A DNA stretch of 64,000 bases from Devosia oryziradicis (GCF_016698645.1 NZ_CP068047.1:1275001-1339000), one strand, 5' to 3'; positions 25,148 through 35,072 are shown, counted from the stretch's first letter. Made by a program: numbers and translations. The notes: a model not told the origin generated them from the letters alone.

Positions 25148-25867
25148 ATGGACAAGTCCGTCGCTGATCGGGCCGCGGCCGTTGCCGACATAGAGGATGG
25201 CATGACCATCATGGTCGGCGGCTTCGGCGGATCAGGTGCCCCCATCGAGCTCATCCACGCGCTGATCGACCGATTTCGCGCCACGGGTAGTCCCGGGAAA
25301 CTCACCATCATCAACAACAATGCCGGTAATGGACGGATCGGCATCGCCGCCATGATCGATGCGGGCATGGTGGCCAAGATGATCTGCTCGTTTCCGCGCT
25401 CGGCCGACCCCCGCGCCTTTACCGAGAAGTACCTGGTTGGCGATATCGGGCTGGAACTGGTGCCCCAGGGAACGCTGGCCGAGCGCATCCGCGCGGGGGG
25501 CGCGGGGATCCCGGCCTTTTACACGCCCACCAGCTACGGAACGGAACTGGCGAAAGGCAAGCCCGTCGCCGAGTTCGACGGCCGGATGTATGTGCAGGAG
25601 CGCTGGCTCAGGGCCGATGTCGCCATCATCAAGGCCGAACTGGCCGACCGGCAGGGGAACCTCACCTATCGCAAGGCCGCGCGAAACTTTTCCCCGCTCA
25701 TGGCAGCGGCTGCCAGCCTGACCATTGTGCAGGCGACGCGTATTGTCGAACCGGGCACGATCGATCCCGAGCAGGTGATCACTCCGGGCCTCTTCGTCAA
25801 TCGCATTGTCGAAATTGCCGATGCCCAGCAAGAGGAGGCGCTGATGCGCGCCGAGGTGGCCTATTGA
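25148..25867 (+). CDS. pcaI: 3-oxoadipate CoA-transferase subunit A PcaI
   Basis: A 239-residue CoA-transferase family I alpha chain. The CoA-binding glycine-rich stretch VGGFGGSGAPIELIHAL (about residues 24-40) and NNNAGNG are typical. With PcaJ it moves CoA from succinyl-CoA to 3-oxoadipate. An agaggag ribosome site lies just before ATG 25148, after a 125-nt gap from pcaG that shows no clear terminator. It shares one base with pcaJ. Confidence 0.95.
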   Translation: MDKSVADRAAAVADIEDGMTIMVGGFGGSGAPIELIHALIDRFRATGSPGKLTIINNNAGNGRIGIAAMIDAGMVAKMICSFPRSADPRAFTEKYLVGDIGLELVPQGTLAERIRAGGAGIPAFYTPTSYGTELAKGKPVAEFDGRMYVQERWLRADVAIIKAELADRQGNLTYRKAARNFSPLMAAAASLTIVQATRIVEPGTIDPEQVITPGLFVNRIVEIADAQQEEALMRAEVAY

Positions 25868-26535
25868 TGGACAAGCTCAGCAACGCGCAGATCGCCTGGC
25901 GCGCCGCGCAGGACATTGCCGACGGCGCCTATGTCAATCTGGGGATCGGCTTTCCGGAAATGGTGGCCAAGTTCCAGCCACTGGGGCGGGAGGCGATCTT
26001 CCACACCGAAAATGGCATTCTCAATTTCGGGGAATCCCCGCCTGCGGGGGAGGAAGATTGGGACCTGATCAATGCCGGCAAGAAAGCGGTGACGCTGAAG
26101 CCCGGCGCGGCCTTCTTCCACCACGCCGACAGCTTCGCCATGGTGCGCGGCGGGCACCTGGATGTGGCCATTTTGGGAGCCTATGAGGTCGCCGAAACCG
26201 GCGACCTGGCCAATTGGAGCACCGGGCCCAAGGGCGTCCCGGCGGTCGGCGGGGCGATGGATCTGGTACATGGCGCCAAGCGTGTCGCCGTCATCACCGA
26301 CCATGTGACCAAGGATGGCAAGCCCAAGCTGGTCAAGACATGCAGCCTGCCGCTGACCGGCGTCGGCTGCGTCACCCGCGTCTATACGAGCCTGGCTGTC
26401 ATCGACATCGTGGACCGGCGCTTCGTGTTGCGGGAAAAGCTTCCGGCAATCAGTCTGGATGACCTGCAGGCGGTGACCGGCGCCGAGCTCGTGGTCGATG
26501 GCGAGATTGCCGAACTCGTCGTGCCGGAGGTTTGA
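25867..26535 (+). CDS. pcaJ: 3-oxoadipate CoA-transferase subunit B PcaJ
   Basis: A 222-residue beta chain of the CoA-transferase. The catalytic Glu is E48 in the TENGILNFG motif, and GIGFPEMVA precedes it. The LPLTGVGCVTRVYTSLAVID segment is usual for the family. ATG 25867 shares its A with the pcaI TGA stop; an in-frame TTG three bases earlier is not needed. pcaF starts one base after the stop. Confidence 0.95.
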   Translation: MDKLSNAQIAWRAAQDIADGAYVNLGIGFPEMVAKFQPLGREAIFHTENGILNFGESPPAGEEDWDLINAGKKAVTLKPGAAFFHHADSFAMVRGGHLDVAILGAYEVAETGDLANWSTGPKGVPAVGGAMDLVHGAKRVAVITDHVTKDGKPKLVKTCSLPLTGVGCVTRVYTSLAVIDIVDRRFVLREKLPAISLDDLQAVTGAELVVDGEIAELVVPEV

Positions 26536-26536
26536 G

Positions 26537-27739
26537 ATGGCGGAAGCATTCATCTGCGCCTATCTGCGCACTCCCATAGGCCGCTTTGGCGGTGCGTTGT
26601 CTTCGGTTCGCACCGACGATCTGGGAGCGGTGCCGCTTCGGGCACTGATGGCGGCCCATGACGGCGTAGACTGGGGCGCGGTCGATGACGTCGTCTTCGG
26701 CTGTGCCAACCAGGCCGGCGAGGATAATCGCAACGTGGCGCGCATGAGCCTGCTGCTGGCTGGCCTTCCCCTCTCTGTCCCGGGGACGACCATCAATCGG
26801 CTTTGCGGCTCGGGGATGGATGCGGTGATCACGGCGGCGCGCGCGGTCAAATCGGGGGAGGCGGAGCTGCTGATTGCCGGCGGCGTGGAGTCGATGTCCC
26901 GCGCGCCGTTCGTGATGCCGAAGGCAGACACGGCGTTTTCGCGCCAGGCCGAGATTTATGACACGACCATTGGCTGGCGCTTCGTCAACCCGAAAATGCA
27001 GGCACAGTATGGCGTGGATGCCATGCCCGAGACCGGTGAGAACGTAGCGCGCGAGTTTTCCGTCAGCCGCGAAGACCAGGATTCTTTTGCCGTGCGAAGC
27101 CAGGACCGGGCTGTCGCGGCGCAGGCCAGTGGACGACTGGGGCGCGAGATCGTGCCGGTCTCGGTGCCGCAGAAGAAGGGCGAGGCGGTGGTCGTCGACA
27201 GGGACGAGCATCCGCGGGCGGGCACGACGGTGGAGACACTGAGCAAACTCCGTCCGCTCTTTACCGAGGGTACCGTCACTGCCGGCAATGCGTCGGGGGT
27301 CAACGATGGGGCGGCGGCGCTGGTCATTGCCAGTGAAGCGGCAGCGCGTCGACATGGCCTCACGCCGATTGCCCGCATTCTCGGCGGTGCTACGGCCGGC
27401 GTGCCGCCGCGCATCATGGGCATGGGTCCCGCCCCGGCAACCGAAAGGCTCTGTGCCCGGCTCGAACTGTCGCCAGGAGACTTCGACGTCGTGGAACTCA
27501 ACGAGGCCTTTGCCAGCCAGGGTATTGCGGTGCTGCGCCAGCTGGGCGTTGCCGAGGATGCCGATCATGTGAATCCCAATGGCGGCGCGATCGCCCTGGG
27601 CCATCCGCTCGGCATGAGTGGCGCGCGCATTGCCGGCACGGCAGCACTGGAGCTTGCCCTAAGCGGCAAGCGGCGGGCATTGGCGACCATGTGCATCGGG
27701 GTCGGGCAGGGCATCGCCATTGCGCTCGAGCGCGTCTAG
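26537..27739 (+). CDS. pcaF: 3-oxoadipyl-CoA thiolase PcaF
   Basis: A 400-residue thiolase producing succinyl-CoA and acetyl-CoA. Nucleophile C90 is in [11 protein letters not shown]. The other active-site boxes are [22 protein letters not shown] and CIGVGQGIA near the end. Operon position after the CoA-transferase pair identifies it as the 3-oxoadipyl-CoA enzyme rather than a general acetyl-CoA acetyltransferase. Confidence 0.95.
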   Translation: MAEAFICAYLRTPIGRFGGALSSVRTDDLGAVPLRALMAAHDGVDWGAVDDVVFGCANQAGEDNRNVARMSLLLAGLPLSVPGTTINRLCGSGMDAVITAARAVKSGEAELLIAGGVESMSRAPFVMPKADTAFSRQAEIYDTTIGWRFVNPKMQAQYGVDAMPETGENVAREFSVSREDQDSFAVRSQDRAVAAQASGRLGREIVPVSVPQKKGEAVVVDRDEHPRAGTTVETLSKLRPLFTEGTVTAGNASGVNDGAAALVIASEAAARRHGLTPIARILGGATAGVPPRIMGMGPAPATERLCARLELSPGDFDVVELNEAFASQGIAVLRQLGVAEDADHVNPNGGAIALGHPLGMSGARIAGTAALELALSGKRRALATMCIGVGQGIAIALERV

Positions 27740-27748
27740 ATTGGCACC

Positions 27749-28795
27749 ATGACCCCACGACGCCCCCTGCTTGCGGCCCTAGCGGGCGACCAAGAGATCG
27801 AAGCGCTGCTTGGCGACGCGGCGCAAGTCGCGGCCATGGTACAATTCGAACTCGCCCTGGCCCAAGCCGAAGCCGAAGTGGGGTTGATCAGCGCCGCCGC
27901 CGCGGCCGCGATCGCTAGCGGTCTGGCTGGCTTTGAACCTGATTGGGATGACCTGGCGGCCGGCATGGCACGCGATGGCGTGGTGGTCCCGGCCCTGCTG
28001 GGCCAGATGCGCCGCCGCATCGCCGCACCGCATGCCGAGGCCCTGCACAGGGGCGCGACCAGCCAGGATGCGGTCGACACCGCGCTGGTCCTGCAACTGG
28101 CTGCGGTGATTGCGATCCTGATCGCGCGGCTAACGGCCCTGCTCGATGGGCTGGACCGTCTTGCCGACCGGCAAGGCACCCAGCCGCTGATGGCTCATAC
28201 GCGCATGCAGGTGGCCTTGCCCCATACGGTCGGGGCCAAGCTCGCGAGCTGGTCTGCACCACTCCGGCGGCACCTGTCCGCCCTGCAGGCCGTGCGGCGG
28301 AGCCTGCTGGTGGTGCAGCTTGGCGGGCCCATTGGCGACCGCAGCAGTTTTGGCGGACAGGGTGACGCGGTTGCGCGCGCCCTGGCACGGCAGCTCGACC
28401 TGGGTCTGGCCGAGCCCTGGCAATCGGCGCGCGATCCGCTGATCGGCTTTGGCGGGCTGCTGGCCCTCCTGACCGGTACGCTGGGCAAGATCGGGGCCGA
28501 CGTAGCCCTGTTGGCCCAGAATGAAATCGGCGCCGTCGCGCTGGCGGGCGGTGGCGGTTCGTCGTCGATGGCGCACAAATCCAATCCCGTGGCCGCAGAG
28601 GTGCTGGTGGCGCTGGCGCGTTACAACGCTGGCCTGGTCGGCGTGCTGCAACAGTCGATGGTGCATGAGAACGAACGCTCGGGCGCGGCCTGGACGCTGG
28701 AATGGCTGGCCCTGCCGCCCACCGTTGTTTCCACTGGGGCCAGCCTGCGCCTCGCAAACCAGCTGCTGGGTCAGTTGAGCTTCCCCAACTCCTGA
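27749..28795 (+). CDS. pcaB: 3-carboxy-cis,cis-muconate cycloisomerase PcaB
   Basis: A 348-residue member of the fumarase/argininosuccinate lyase superfamily. The superfamily signature is GGSSSMAHKSNPVAAE (about residues 269-284); GATSQDAVDTALVLQL lies near 104. It forms 4-carboxymuconolactone from the PcaGH product. Slightly shorter than many homologues (about 350-450), lacking some C-terminal helices. It closes the pca operon; no terminator is obvious in the 184 nt before motA. Confidence 0.94.
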   Translation: MTPRRPLLAALAGDQEIEALLGDAAQVAAMVQFELALAQAEAEVGLISAAAAAAIASGLAGFEPDWDDLAAGMARDGVVVPALLGQMRRRIAAPHAEALHRGATSQDAVDTALVLQLAAVIAILIARLTALLDGLDRLADRQGTQPLMAHTRMQVALPHTVGAKLASWSAPLRRHLSALQAVRRSLLVVQLGGPIGDRSSFGGQGDAVARALARQLDLGLAEPWQSARDPLIGFGGLLALLTGTLGKIGADVALLAQNEIGAVALAGGGGSSSMAHKSNPVAAEVLVALARYNAGLVGVLQQSMVHENERSGAAWTLEWLALPPTVVSTGASLRLANQLLGQLSFPNS

Positions 28796-28979
28796 ACGCC
28801 CGCGCGGCTCGCTGCGACATGATTCAATTCAAGTGTGTCCGGCCATCTTAAGGCTTGTGGCACTACGCCCTGCCAAAGGTTCGGCGGGGAAGAACCCCAC
28901 GGAAACGGGCTGTTAAGGTAAATCCACCGATAATGAAGACCTGCGAACGATGTCGTCTATTCAGTGAGTTTCAGGTCAT

Positions 28980-29843
28980 ATGCGTCTAATCATCGGCATC
29001 GTCGTTGTTATCGGTTGCGTCATTGGTGGCTATCTCGGCGTGGGCGGCCATCTCTATGTGCTGTGGCAGCCCTTTGAATTCCTGATCATTCTGGGTGCGG
29101 CGATCGGCGCCTTCGTCATCGGCAATACCGGCCCGGTGATCAAAGGTACGCTGGGTGCATTCGGCACGCTGTTCAAGGGACCGAAATACAACAAGGCAGC
29201 CTATGTCGAACTGCTGGGCATGCAGTTCACCCTGTTCAAGCTGGTGCAGTCCAAGGGCATCCTGGCGCTTGAGCAGCATATCGAAAATCCTCATGAATCG
29301 TCGCTGTTCTCGCGCTTCCCGACCTTCGCCAACAATCACCATGCGGTGGAGTTCGTCTGCGATTACCTGCGCATGGTGACGCTCGGGTCAAACAATGTCC
29401 ACGAGATGGAAGCGCTGATGGACGAGGAACTCGAAACGCATCACCAGGAACAGCATCGCATCGTGGCCGCCGTGCAGGCGCTCGCCGACGGTACGCCGGC
29501 GCTGGGCATCGTGGCCGCGGTTCTGGGTGTTATTCACACGATGGGGGCCATCAGCGAGCCACCCGAAGTGCTCGGCCACATGATCGGCGGCGCGTTGGTG
29601 GGTACCTTCTTCGGCGTATTTGTCGCCTACGGCTTCTTTGCGCCCTTCGCTCAGTCGCTGAACAATATCTACGAAGCGGAATCGAAGTATTTTCTTTCGC
29701 TGAAGGTGGGCTTGCTGGCGCACATTTCCGGGCAGGTGCCCGTGATGGCCATCGAGTTCGCGCGCAAGGCCCTGCTGTCCGAGGACCGTCCGAGCTTTGC
29801 CGAGATTGACGAAGCGACGGCCAATCTGACGGCCGCGACGTAG
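28980..29843 (+). CDS. motA: Flagellar motor stator protein MotA
   Basis: A 287-residue inner-membrane protein. Two N-terminal helices (residues 3-22 and 30-50) and two more at about 172-195 and 200-222 flank a large cytoplasmic loop. The proline-containing TPALGIVAAVLGVIHTMG and the GGALVGTFFGVFVAYGF segments are characteristic. With MotB it forms the proton-conducting stator. motB starts 20 nt later. No other flagellar genes adjoin, unless the left-edge gene is fliK. Confidence 0.95.
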   Translation: MRLIIGIVVVIGCVIGGYLGVGGHLYVLWQPFEFLIILGAAIGAFVIGNTGPVIKGTLGAFGTLFKGPKYNKAAYVELLGMQFTLFKLVQSKGILALEQHIENPHESSLFSRFPTFANNHHAVEFVCDYLRMVTLGSNNVHEMEALMDEELETHHQEQHRIVAAVQALADGTPALGIVAAVLGVIHTMGAISEPPEVLGHMIGGALVGTFFGVFVAYGFFAPFAQSLNNIYEAESKYFLSLKVGLLAHISGQVPVMAIEFARKALLSEDRPSFAEIDEATANLTAAT

Positions 29844-29863
29844 CCTGGGGTCAGGAAGCCAGA

Positions 29864-30784
29864 ATGGCGAATTACGACCAGCCGATCATCATCAAGAAGG
29901 TCAAGAAGAACAAGCACGCCCATCACGGCGGCGCCTGGAAGATCGCCTATGCCGACTTCGTGACCGCCATGATGGCCTTCTTCCTGTTGCTCTGGCTGAT
30001 CAGCATGACCACGCCTGAACAGAAGGAAGGCCTCGCCTCGTATTTTGCGCCGCCCAATATCAGCCCGACCACATCGGGTTCAGGTGGATTGATGGGGGGC
30101 ACGGCGCTCGACAATTCGGACGCCCTGATGCAGGGCTCGGCGCCCGACGTGACCGTGGATGCCTCGGTGACGCCCAAGGGCGAGCAGTTCGGCACCGTCG
30201 AGGGTTCAATGAGCGGCCGCGACCAGCAACAGGGCAACGAGTTCGAGGCGGCCAACGCCTCGCAGTATGACCTCAAGGCCGATGACGACCAGGGCTTCCA
30301 CAGCGCTGCGGCCAGCATTCGCCAGGCCTGGCAGTCCATGCCCGACATTACCCAGATTGCCGACAACCTGATTGTCGAGGAGACCGACGAGGGGCTCAAC
30401 ATCCGCATCATCGACCAGGAAGGCCGGCCGATGTTTCCCGAGGGCTCCAAATATCCCAACGAGGCGACGCGGCAGGCCATTGCCGCCATCGCCCCTATCC
30501 TGCAGAAGCTGGCGAGCCCGGTGCGTATCTCGGGACATACGGCGGCGGGCGGCGTCTATGCCAATCCACGCTATGGTTCGTGGGAGCTGTCGGCCGACCG
30601 CGCCAACACCGTTCGACAGATCCTCGGCGAGTTCGGACTGGCCGATAGTCATGTCGACTCGGTGGTTGGCCGTTCTTCGGCGGACCCGTTCTTCCCCAAC
30701 GATCCCTATATGGCGGCCAACGAGCGGATCGAGATCACGCTGCTCTACGAAACGCCGCCGGTGCCGGCCGGGCTCAAGCCCTAA
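29864..30784 (+). CDS. motB: Flagellar motor stator protein MotB
   Basis: A 306-residue protein with a basic cytoplasmic N-terminus and one membrane helix (about 28-49). The proton-carrying Asp is D31 in AYADFVTAMMAFFLLLWL. A Gly/Ser-rich periplasmic linker leads to an OmpA-like peptidoglycan-binding domain at about 190-300 (VRISGHTAAGG, SADRANTVRQIL). The helix followed by TTPEQKEGLASYF fits the plug region. Co-transcribed with motA. Confidence 0.95.
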   Translation: MANYDQPIIIKKVKKNKHAHHGGAWKIAYADFVTAMMAFFLLLWLISMTTPEQKEGLASYFAPPNISPTTSGSGGLMGGTALDNSDALMQGSAPDVTVDASVTPKGEQFGTVEGSMSGRDQQQGNEFEAANASQYDLKADDDQGFHSAAASIRQAWQSMPDITQIADNLIVEETDEGLNIRIIDQEGRPMFPEGSKYPNEATRQAIAAIAPILQKLASPVRISGHTAAGGVYANPRYGSWELSADRANTVRQILGEFGLADSHVDSVVGRSSADPFFPNDPYMAANERIEITLLYETPPVPAGLKP

Positions 30785-30898
30785 TATCCATACGCAAGCG
30801 CCCCGCCGACGGGCCATTTGCTGTGGCCAATCGGTAGCATCGTCTGGCACGCAGGCGGGTGGCGGTGCATTGTTCGCGCGACAACGAGGAGTCGTGCC

Positions 30899-31867
30899 GT
30901 GCCCTTTCCCGACCTGATCCAGCCTGAACTTGGTGCCTATCGCAGTGCGGTCGAGATGCCCGCCGATTTTGCAGCGTTCTGGGAGGCTACGATCGCCGAA
31001 GCGCGCGCGATCGGCGGGGCTGTGAGCATCGTGCCGGCGGATACCACGCTGAAGGCTGTCGAAGCCTTCGATGTCACATTCCCCGGTTTCGGGGGACATC
31101 CGATAAAGGGCTGGCTCGTCCTGCCGGCGGTTCGGAGCGGTCGACTGCCGCTCTTGGTACAGTATGTCGGCTATGGCGGTGGAAGGGGATTTCCACACGA
31201 GCAATTGCATTGGGCCGCGTCGGGCTATGCCTATTTCCGCATGGATACGCGCGGGCAGGGGAGCGGCTGGTCGACAGGCGCTACCGCAGATCCGGTGGGG
31301 ACCACACCCTCCATTCCCGGCGTGATGACCAAGGGCATCCTCGACAAGCAGGACTACTATTATCGCCGGGTGTTCACCGATGCCGTCCGGGCCATCGACA
31401 TGCTGGTGGCGCAGGAATTCGTCGATGCGGAGCGGATTGCCGTCTGCGGCGGCAGCCAGGGGGGCGGCATTGCGCTGGCGGCGGCCGGTATCGATGGCCG
31501 GATCAGGGCGGTAATGCCTGACGTGCCGTTCCTGTGCGACTATCCACGCGCCGTGCAGAAGGCCGGCCGCGATCCCTACCTCGAGATCGTGCGGTTCCTC
31601 GCTCAGCACCGGGACAAGAAAGCCAAGGTGTTCGAAACGCTGGGCTATTTCGATGGCGTCAATTTTGCGCGGCAGGCCAAGGCTGCAGCGCTGTTCTCGG
31701 TGGCGGTGATGGACGATGTCTGTCCACCCTCGACCGTCTATGGCGCCTTCAATGCCTATGCCGGGGCCGACAAGAGCATCGAAGAATATGAGTTCAACAA
31801 CCACGAAGGCGGCCAGGCCTTCCAGGACCGGGCGCAGATGCTGTGGCTCGCACGTCGGTTCAGTTGA
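30899..31867 (+). CDS. CE7-type acetyl esterase (acetylxylan esterase / cephalosporin-C deacetylase family)
   Basis: A 322-residue alpha/beta hydrolase. The triad is visible as S186 in CGGSQGGG, D272 or D273 in VMDDVCPP, and H302 in NNHEGGQ. The N-terminal DFAAFWEATIAEAR, the YVGYGGGRG oxyanion loop and the MDTRGQG segment are hallmarks of family CE7. No signal peptide is seen, so it would act in the cytoplasm on imported acetylated oligosaccharides. GTG 30899 has gagga upstream. It directly precedes the LacI gene of the carbohydrate locus. Confidence 0.9.
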   Translation: MPFPDLIQPELGAYRSAVEMPADFAAFWEATIAEARAIGGAVSIVPADTTLKAVEAFDVTFPGFGGHPIKGWLVLPAVRSGRLPLLVQYVGYGGGRGFPHEQLHWAASGYAYFRMDTRGQGSGWSTGATADPVGTTPSIPGVMTKGILDKQDYYYRRVFTDAVRAIDMLVAQEFVDAERIAVCGGSQGGGIALAAAGIDGRIRAVMPDVPFLCDYPRAVQKAGRDPYLEIVRFLAQHRDKKAKVFETLGYFDGVNFARQAKAAALFSVAVMDDVCPPSTVYGAFNAYAGADKSIEEYEFNNHEGGQAFQDRAQMLWLARRFS

Positions 31868-31905
31868 GAGGATAAGTCGAGACGAGCTCTTGCGCTCCTC
31901 AAAAA

Positions 31906-31920
31906 ACGCAAATATTGCGT
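31906..31920. promoter_or_regulatory. LacI-type operator upstream of lacI-family gene
   Basis: ACGCAAATATTGCGT is a dyad with perfect 6-bp arms and a 3-nt spacer, 20 nt before the LacI start. It shares the TTGCG/CGCAA half-sites found upstream of the lyase gene at 33085-33135, implying autoregulation. Confidence 0.65.
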
Positions 31921-31940
31921 AGAGGAAGAGTGAGGCTGCC

Positions 31941-32945
31941 GTGGCGACCCAGAAGCGAGCAAATCAGGCTGACATTGCGGAGCGTCTTGGCGTTTCCGTC
32001 AGCACGGTGTCGCGGGCGTTGGCCAATGAGATTGGCATCAGTGATGCGGTGCGGCGCGATGTGCAGCGCATGGCGCGCACGCTGGGCTATAAATCCAAGC
32101 ATGGGACGACGCTGGCGGGCGGCGACAAGCGTGCGGTGGCGCTGGTGCCACTGGGGAGCGCGACGAGCGGACTGTCTGGCTTCTATGTCGGTATTGTCGA
32201 GGGCATGCGCATGCAGGCTGCGGCAATGGGGATGGCGCTGGACGTCCGGCTGGTCAACGAGGCATCGGTGACGCTGGACCTGATCCGCAAGCAGGTGGCG
32301 CAGGCCGATGCCGGTGGGCTGCTGCTGGCAGGGATCGACGCCTGGGACGAATTGGCGGCGTGGACTGCGGAAGCCGATGTGCCGGCCGTGTTGGTCAATG
32401 GCAGCGATCCCAAGATGCAGGTCAGCTCGGTGGCGCCGGCCAACTACTATGGTGCCTTCATGGCGACGCAGCGCCTGTTGAGCGCGGGGCATCGGCGGAT
32501 CCTGCACTATACACATAGCCATCGCCCGACCATCCGTCAGCGGCAGCGCGGCTTCGAGCAGGCTATTGCAATGACGCCGGGGGCAGTCGGGACGATCGTC
32601 AATACTGACCAGCGGAATACCAAGGAATTGCTGGCCGACCTGCTTGCCGGCAAGCATGACGTTACCGCCGCCTTTATCTGGAACGACATCGCCGCGGTGG
32701 AGATGCTGGAGGGCATCTATGGGCCGGAAAGTCCGCTGCCTCCGAACTTCTCGATCATCGGCTTTGACGATCTGCCGCTGGCGGGCATGGCAACGCCGCG
32801 GCTGAGCACGACGCGGGTCGATCGAGAAGCGATCGGGCGAGGCGCAGTGCGGCTTCTGGCCGAGCACATGGACGGGGAGCGGGCGGTGCAGCAGCTCGAA
32901 ATCGGCGTCAGCTCGGTCGAGGGCGAGACCGTTTTTCCGGCCTGA
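31941..32945 (+). CDS. LacI-family transcriptional regulator
   Basis: A 334-residue repressor. The N-terminal helix-turn-helix is at residues 8-30 (NQADIAERLGVSVSTVSRAL) with a hinge helix after it, and the periplasmic-binding-protein-like effector domain follows (GFYVGIVEGMRMQAAA, VLVNGSDP, FSIIGFDDLPLAGM). Start GTG 31941 follows agaggaagagtgagg. It lies between the CE7 esterase and the lyase/ABC cluster and probably represses both, sensing an oligosaccharide-derived sugar. TTGCG-type dyads near its own start and before the lyase are likely targets. Confidence 0.94.
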   Translation: MATQKRANQADIAERLGVSVSTVSRALANEIGISDAVRRDVQRMARTLGYKSKHGTTLAGGDKRAVALVPLGSATSGLSGFYVGIVEGMRMQAAAMGMALDVRLVNEASVTLDLIRKQVAQADAGGLLLAGIDAWDELAAWTAEADVPAVLVNGSDPKMQVSSVAPANYYGAFMATQRLLSAGHRRILHYTHSHRPTIRQRQRGFEQAIAMTPGAVGTIVNTDQRNTKELLADLLAGKHDVTAAFIWNDIAAVEMLEGIYGPESPLPPNFSIIGFDDLPLAGMATPRLSTTRVDREAIGRGAVRLLAEHMDGERAVQQLEIGVSSVEGETVFPA

Positions 32946-33084
32946 CACGCACGACCCCAGGCGGTGGAAATTGCCAGCATGTGCCGCAAGCGTGCTGCAA
33001 GATTTCTCGTGGGATGCTGCAATTCTGGCGACGATTGCTGTGGTTTTCCATCACCTATGTCTTTGCAACGCCGATGCAAAAGTT

Positions 33085-33135
33085 GCAAATTTGCGTTAAT
33101 TGCGTGATTTGCGCAAAAAGCTTGCGAATGCGCAA
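33085..33135. promoter_or_regulatory. Cluster of LacI-type operators before the lyase/ABC operon
   Basis: Three palindromes: GCAAATTTGC (33085-33094), TTTGCGCAAA (33108-33117) and TTGCG-AATG-CGCAA (33122-33135). The surrounding 303-nt gap (32946-33248) has no other gene. The half-sites match the dyad at 31906. Repeated TTGCG elements suggest cooperative repression of the downstream operon. Confidence 0.7.
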
Positions 33136-33248
33136 AATCTACCCTAGCCTTAAACCCGGATCGATGGTCAGCCGTGCTGGTCATCCCCAAGGGCCGCAAA
33201 GACGGCCCGAAACTTACGGACGCCGAAAGGCGGCTTCGGGAGGATCGG

Positions 33249-35072
33249 ATGGATTTGCGGCGGTGGAACGTCAGGCACGTTCGCCAGGTGCTGGAAGCAG
33301 CACCGGCGTTTGCGCCCTTCCCTCCGCGCGGCACAGCCGCCGTCGCGGCGCTTCGTGCCAAGGTGGGCGAGGCGGCTCTCGCCGCGCTGCTGAAGCGTGC
33401 GGAAACCGACCTGGCCGAAGCCATCCCCGCGCTGCCGGCCGACCTCTATCTCGACTTCATGCGCACCGGCCGTCGCGAAGGTTATGAGGATGCCCAGCGA
33501 CAGCGCCGCAACATGCTCTATCGGCTGACGCTCGCCGAATGGCTCGAAGGCAAGGGGCGCTTCACGGCTGCCACCGAGAATATTGCCTGGGCTCGGCTCG
33601 AGGAAACAAACTGGGCCTGGCCTGCCCATGCGCGCAACCTCGATACGCCGGATCGCCCCACGCTGGACCTGGCGGCCGCAATGACGGCGCTCGACCTGGC
33701 GGAACTGGGCTACCTGTTGGGGCAAGAGCTCTCGCCGGCGCTGCGCGCGCGGATCGGCAGCGAGATCGATCGCCGCGCCATCAGGCCGTTTCTCGAACGC
33801 AACGACATCTGGTGGCTCGGTACGACACCCGACAGGCAGGTCAACAACTGGACGGCGGTCTGCGTCGCCGGCGTGGTTGGGGCAGCGCTCTATCTCGAAA
33901 CCGATCTCGATCGGCTGGCGGCGATCGTGACACGTGGCCTCCATAGCCTGGCCGACTACCTCGAAACCTTCGATAGCCAGGGCGGCTCGTCCGAGGGGCC
34001 GGATTACTGGTCCTATGGCTTTGGCAACTACGTGGTGCTGGCACATCTGCTCCATGCCCGCACGGGTGGGGCGATCGACCTGCTGGAGGGTGAGCTTGTC
34101 CGCGATATCGCCCAGTTTCCGCTGCGCACCATGCTGGCGCCCGGCCTGTGGGCGAGCTTTTCGGATTCCGACAGCAATCCGAGCTTTCATGCCGGCCTTC
34201 TGACTTACCTGGCCGAGCGCCTCGACCTGCCGGAATTGACGGGGCTGGGCACGCGAAACGACTTCATGGTCGATCACTTCAACCAGTTCGCCTGGCCCCT
34301 GCGCCAGTTCGCCTGGCCGCTACCCGAGACCAATGCGGCCTTCGCGGGCTCGCGGCACGATTGGTACCAGGACATGGCCTGGATGATCTCCCGGCTCGAC
34401 CCGGCAGAGCCTGGCTCGCTGCGCCTTGCCGTCAAGGGCGGGCACAATGACGAGATGCACAACCAGAACGATGTTGGCTCGCTGATCGTGGTCAGCGGCG
34501 GCACCGTGGTGCTGACCGATCCGGGGCGCGGGCGCTATTCGAAGGCCTATTTCGGGCCGGAGCGCTACAGCAACCTGTTTGCCTCGTCGCGTGGCCATTC
34601 GGTGCCGGTCGTCAACGGCCATGAGCAGGCGGCGGGCGGGGACAAGGCGGCACGCGTGTTGCGGCATATCCATGATGGATCGCAGGACCTGCTGGAACTG
34701 GACATGACCGCGGCCTACCCGGCTGTGGCGGGACTTGAGACCCTCAAGCGCTGCGTGACGCTGGAGCGGAGCGGGGCGGGCCGTGTGCTGGTCGAGGACA
34801 GCTACGCCTTCGCGGCGGGCGAGGGGCAGTTTCAATCCGTGCTGGTAACGCCGCTGGCGGTCACGAACCAAGCCGATGCGGTGCTGATCGGAGACGCCGG
34901 TTCTGGCGTGCGCGTCGACTTCGACGCCGCCGGGCTCGACGTGTCGCTCGACCATCACCGGCAGGCGGAAAAGCAGTACCAGCCCGCCGTCGACCTAACG
35001 CGCGTGGTGTTCACCCCTCGGCAGGCCAGCCGGGAAGGACGCCTCGCCCTTGCCATCTCGCCGCTCGCATGA
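33249..35072 (+). CDS. Heparinase II/III-family polysaccharide lyase-like protein
   Basis: About 607 residues. The N-terminal two thirds form a helical toroid (WWLGTTPDRQVNNWTAVCVAGVVGAALYLE, then SQGGSSEGPDYWSYGF), and the C-terminal third is a beta-sheet heparinase II/III domain starting GHNDEMHNQNDVGSLIVVSGG. These lyases cleave uronic-acid polymers such as heparin, alginate or hyaluronan by beta-elimination. No signal peptide, so the substrate is probably an imported oligosaccharide. I prefer ATG 33249, which has gggagga 6 nt upstream, to GTG 33174, nearer the operators. First gene of the ABC locus. Confidence 0.82.
   Translation: MDLRRWNVRHVRQVLEAAPAFAPFPPRGTAAVAALRAKVGEAALAALLKRAETDLAEAIPALPADLYLDFMRTGRREGYEDAQRQRRNMLYRLTLAEWLEGKGRFTAATENIAWARLEETNWAWPAHARNLDTPDRPTLDLAAAMTALDLAELGYLLGQELSPALRARIGSEIDRRAIRPFLERNDIWWLGTTPDRQVNNWTAVCVAGVVGAALYLETDLDRLAAIVTRGLHSLADYLETFDSQGGSSEGPDYWSYGFGNYVVLAHLLHARTGGAIDLLEGELVRDIAQFPLRTMLAPGLWASFSDSDSNPSFHAGLLTYLAERLDLPELTGLGTRNDFMVDHFNQFAWPLRQFAWPLPETNAAFAGSRHDWYQDMAWMISRLDPAEPGSLRLAVKGGHNDEMHNQNDVGSLIVVSGGTVVLTDPGRGRYSKAYFGPERYSNLFASSRGHSVPVVNGHEQAAGGDKAARVLRHIHDGSQDLLELDMTAAYPAVAGLETLKRCVTLERSGAGRVLVEDSYAFAAGEGQFQSVLVTPLAVTNQADAVLIGDAGSGVRVDFDAAGLDVSLDHHRQAEKQYQPAVDLTRVVFTPRQASREGRLALAISPLA

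Noticed and set aside
33249-35072. Calling the lyase a specific heparin or alginate lyase
   Set aside because: The heparinase II/III fold covers many uronic-acid polymers; no residues seen here fix the substrate.
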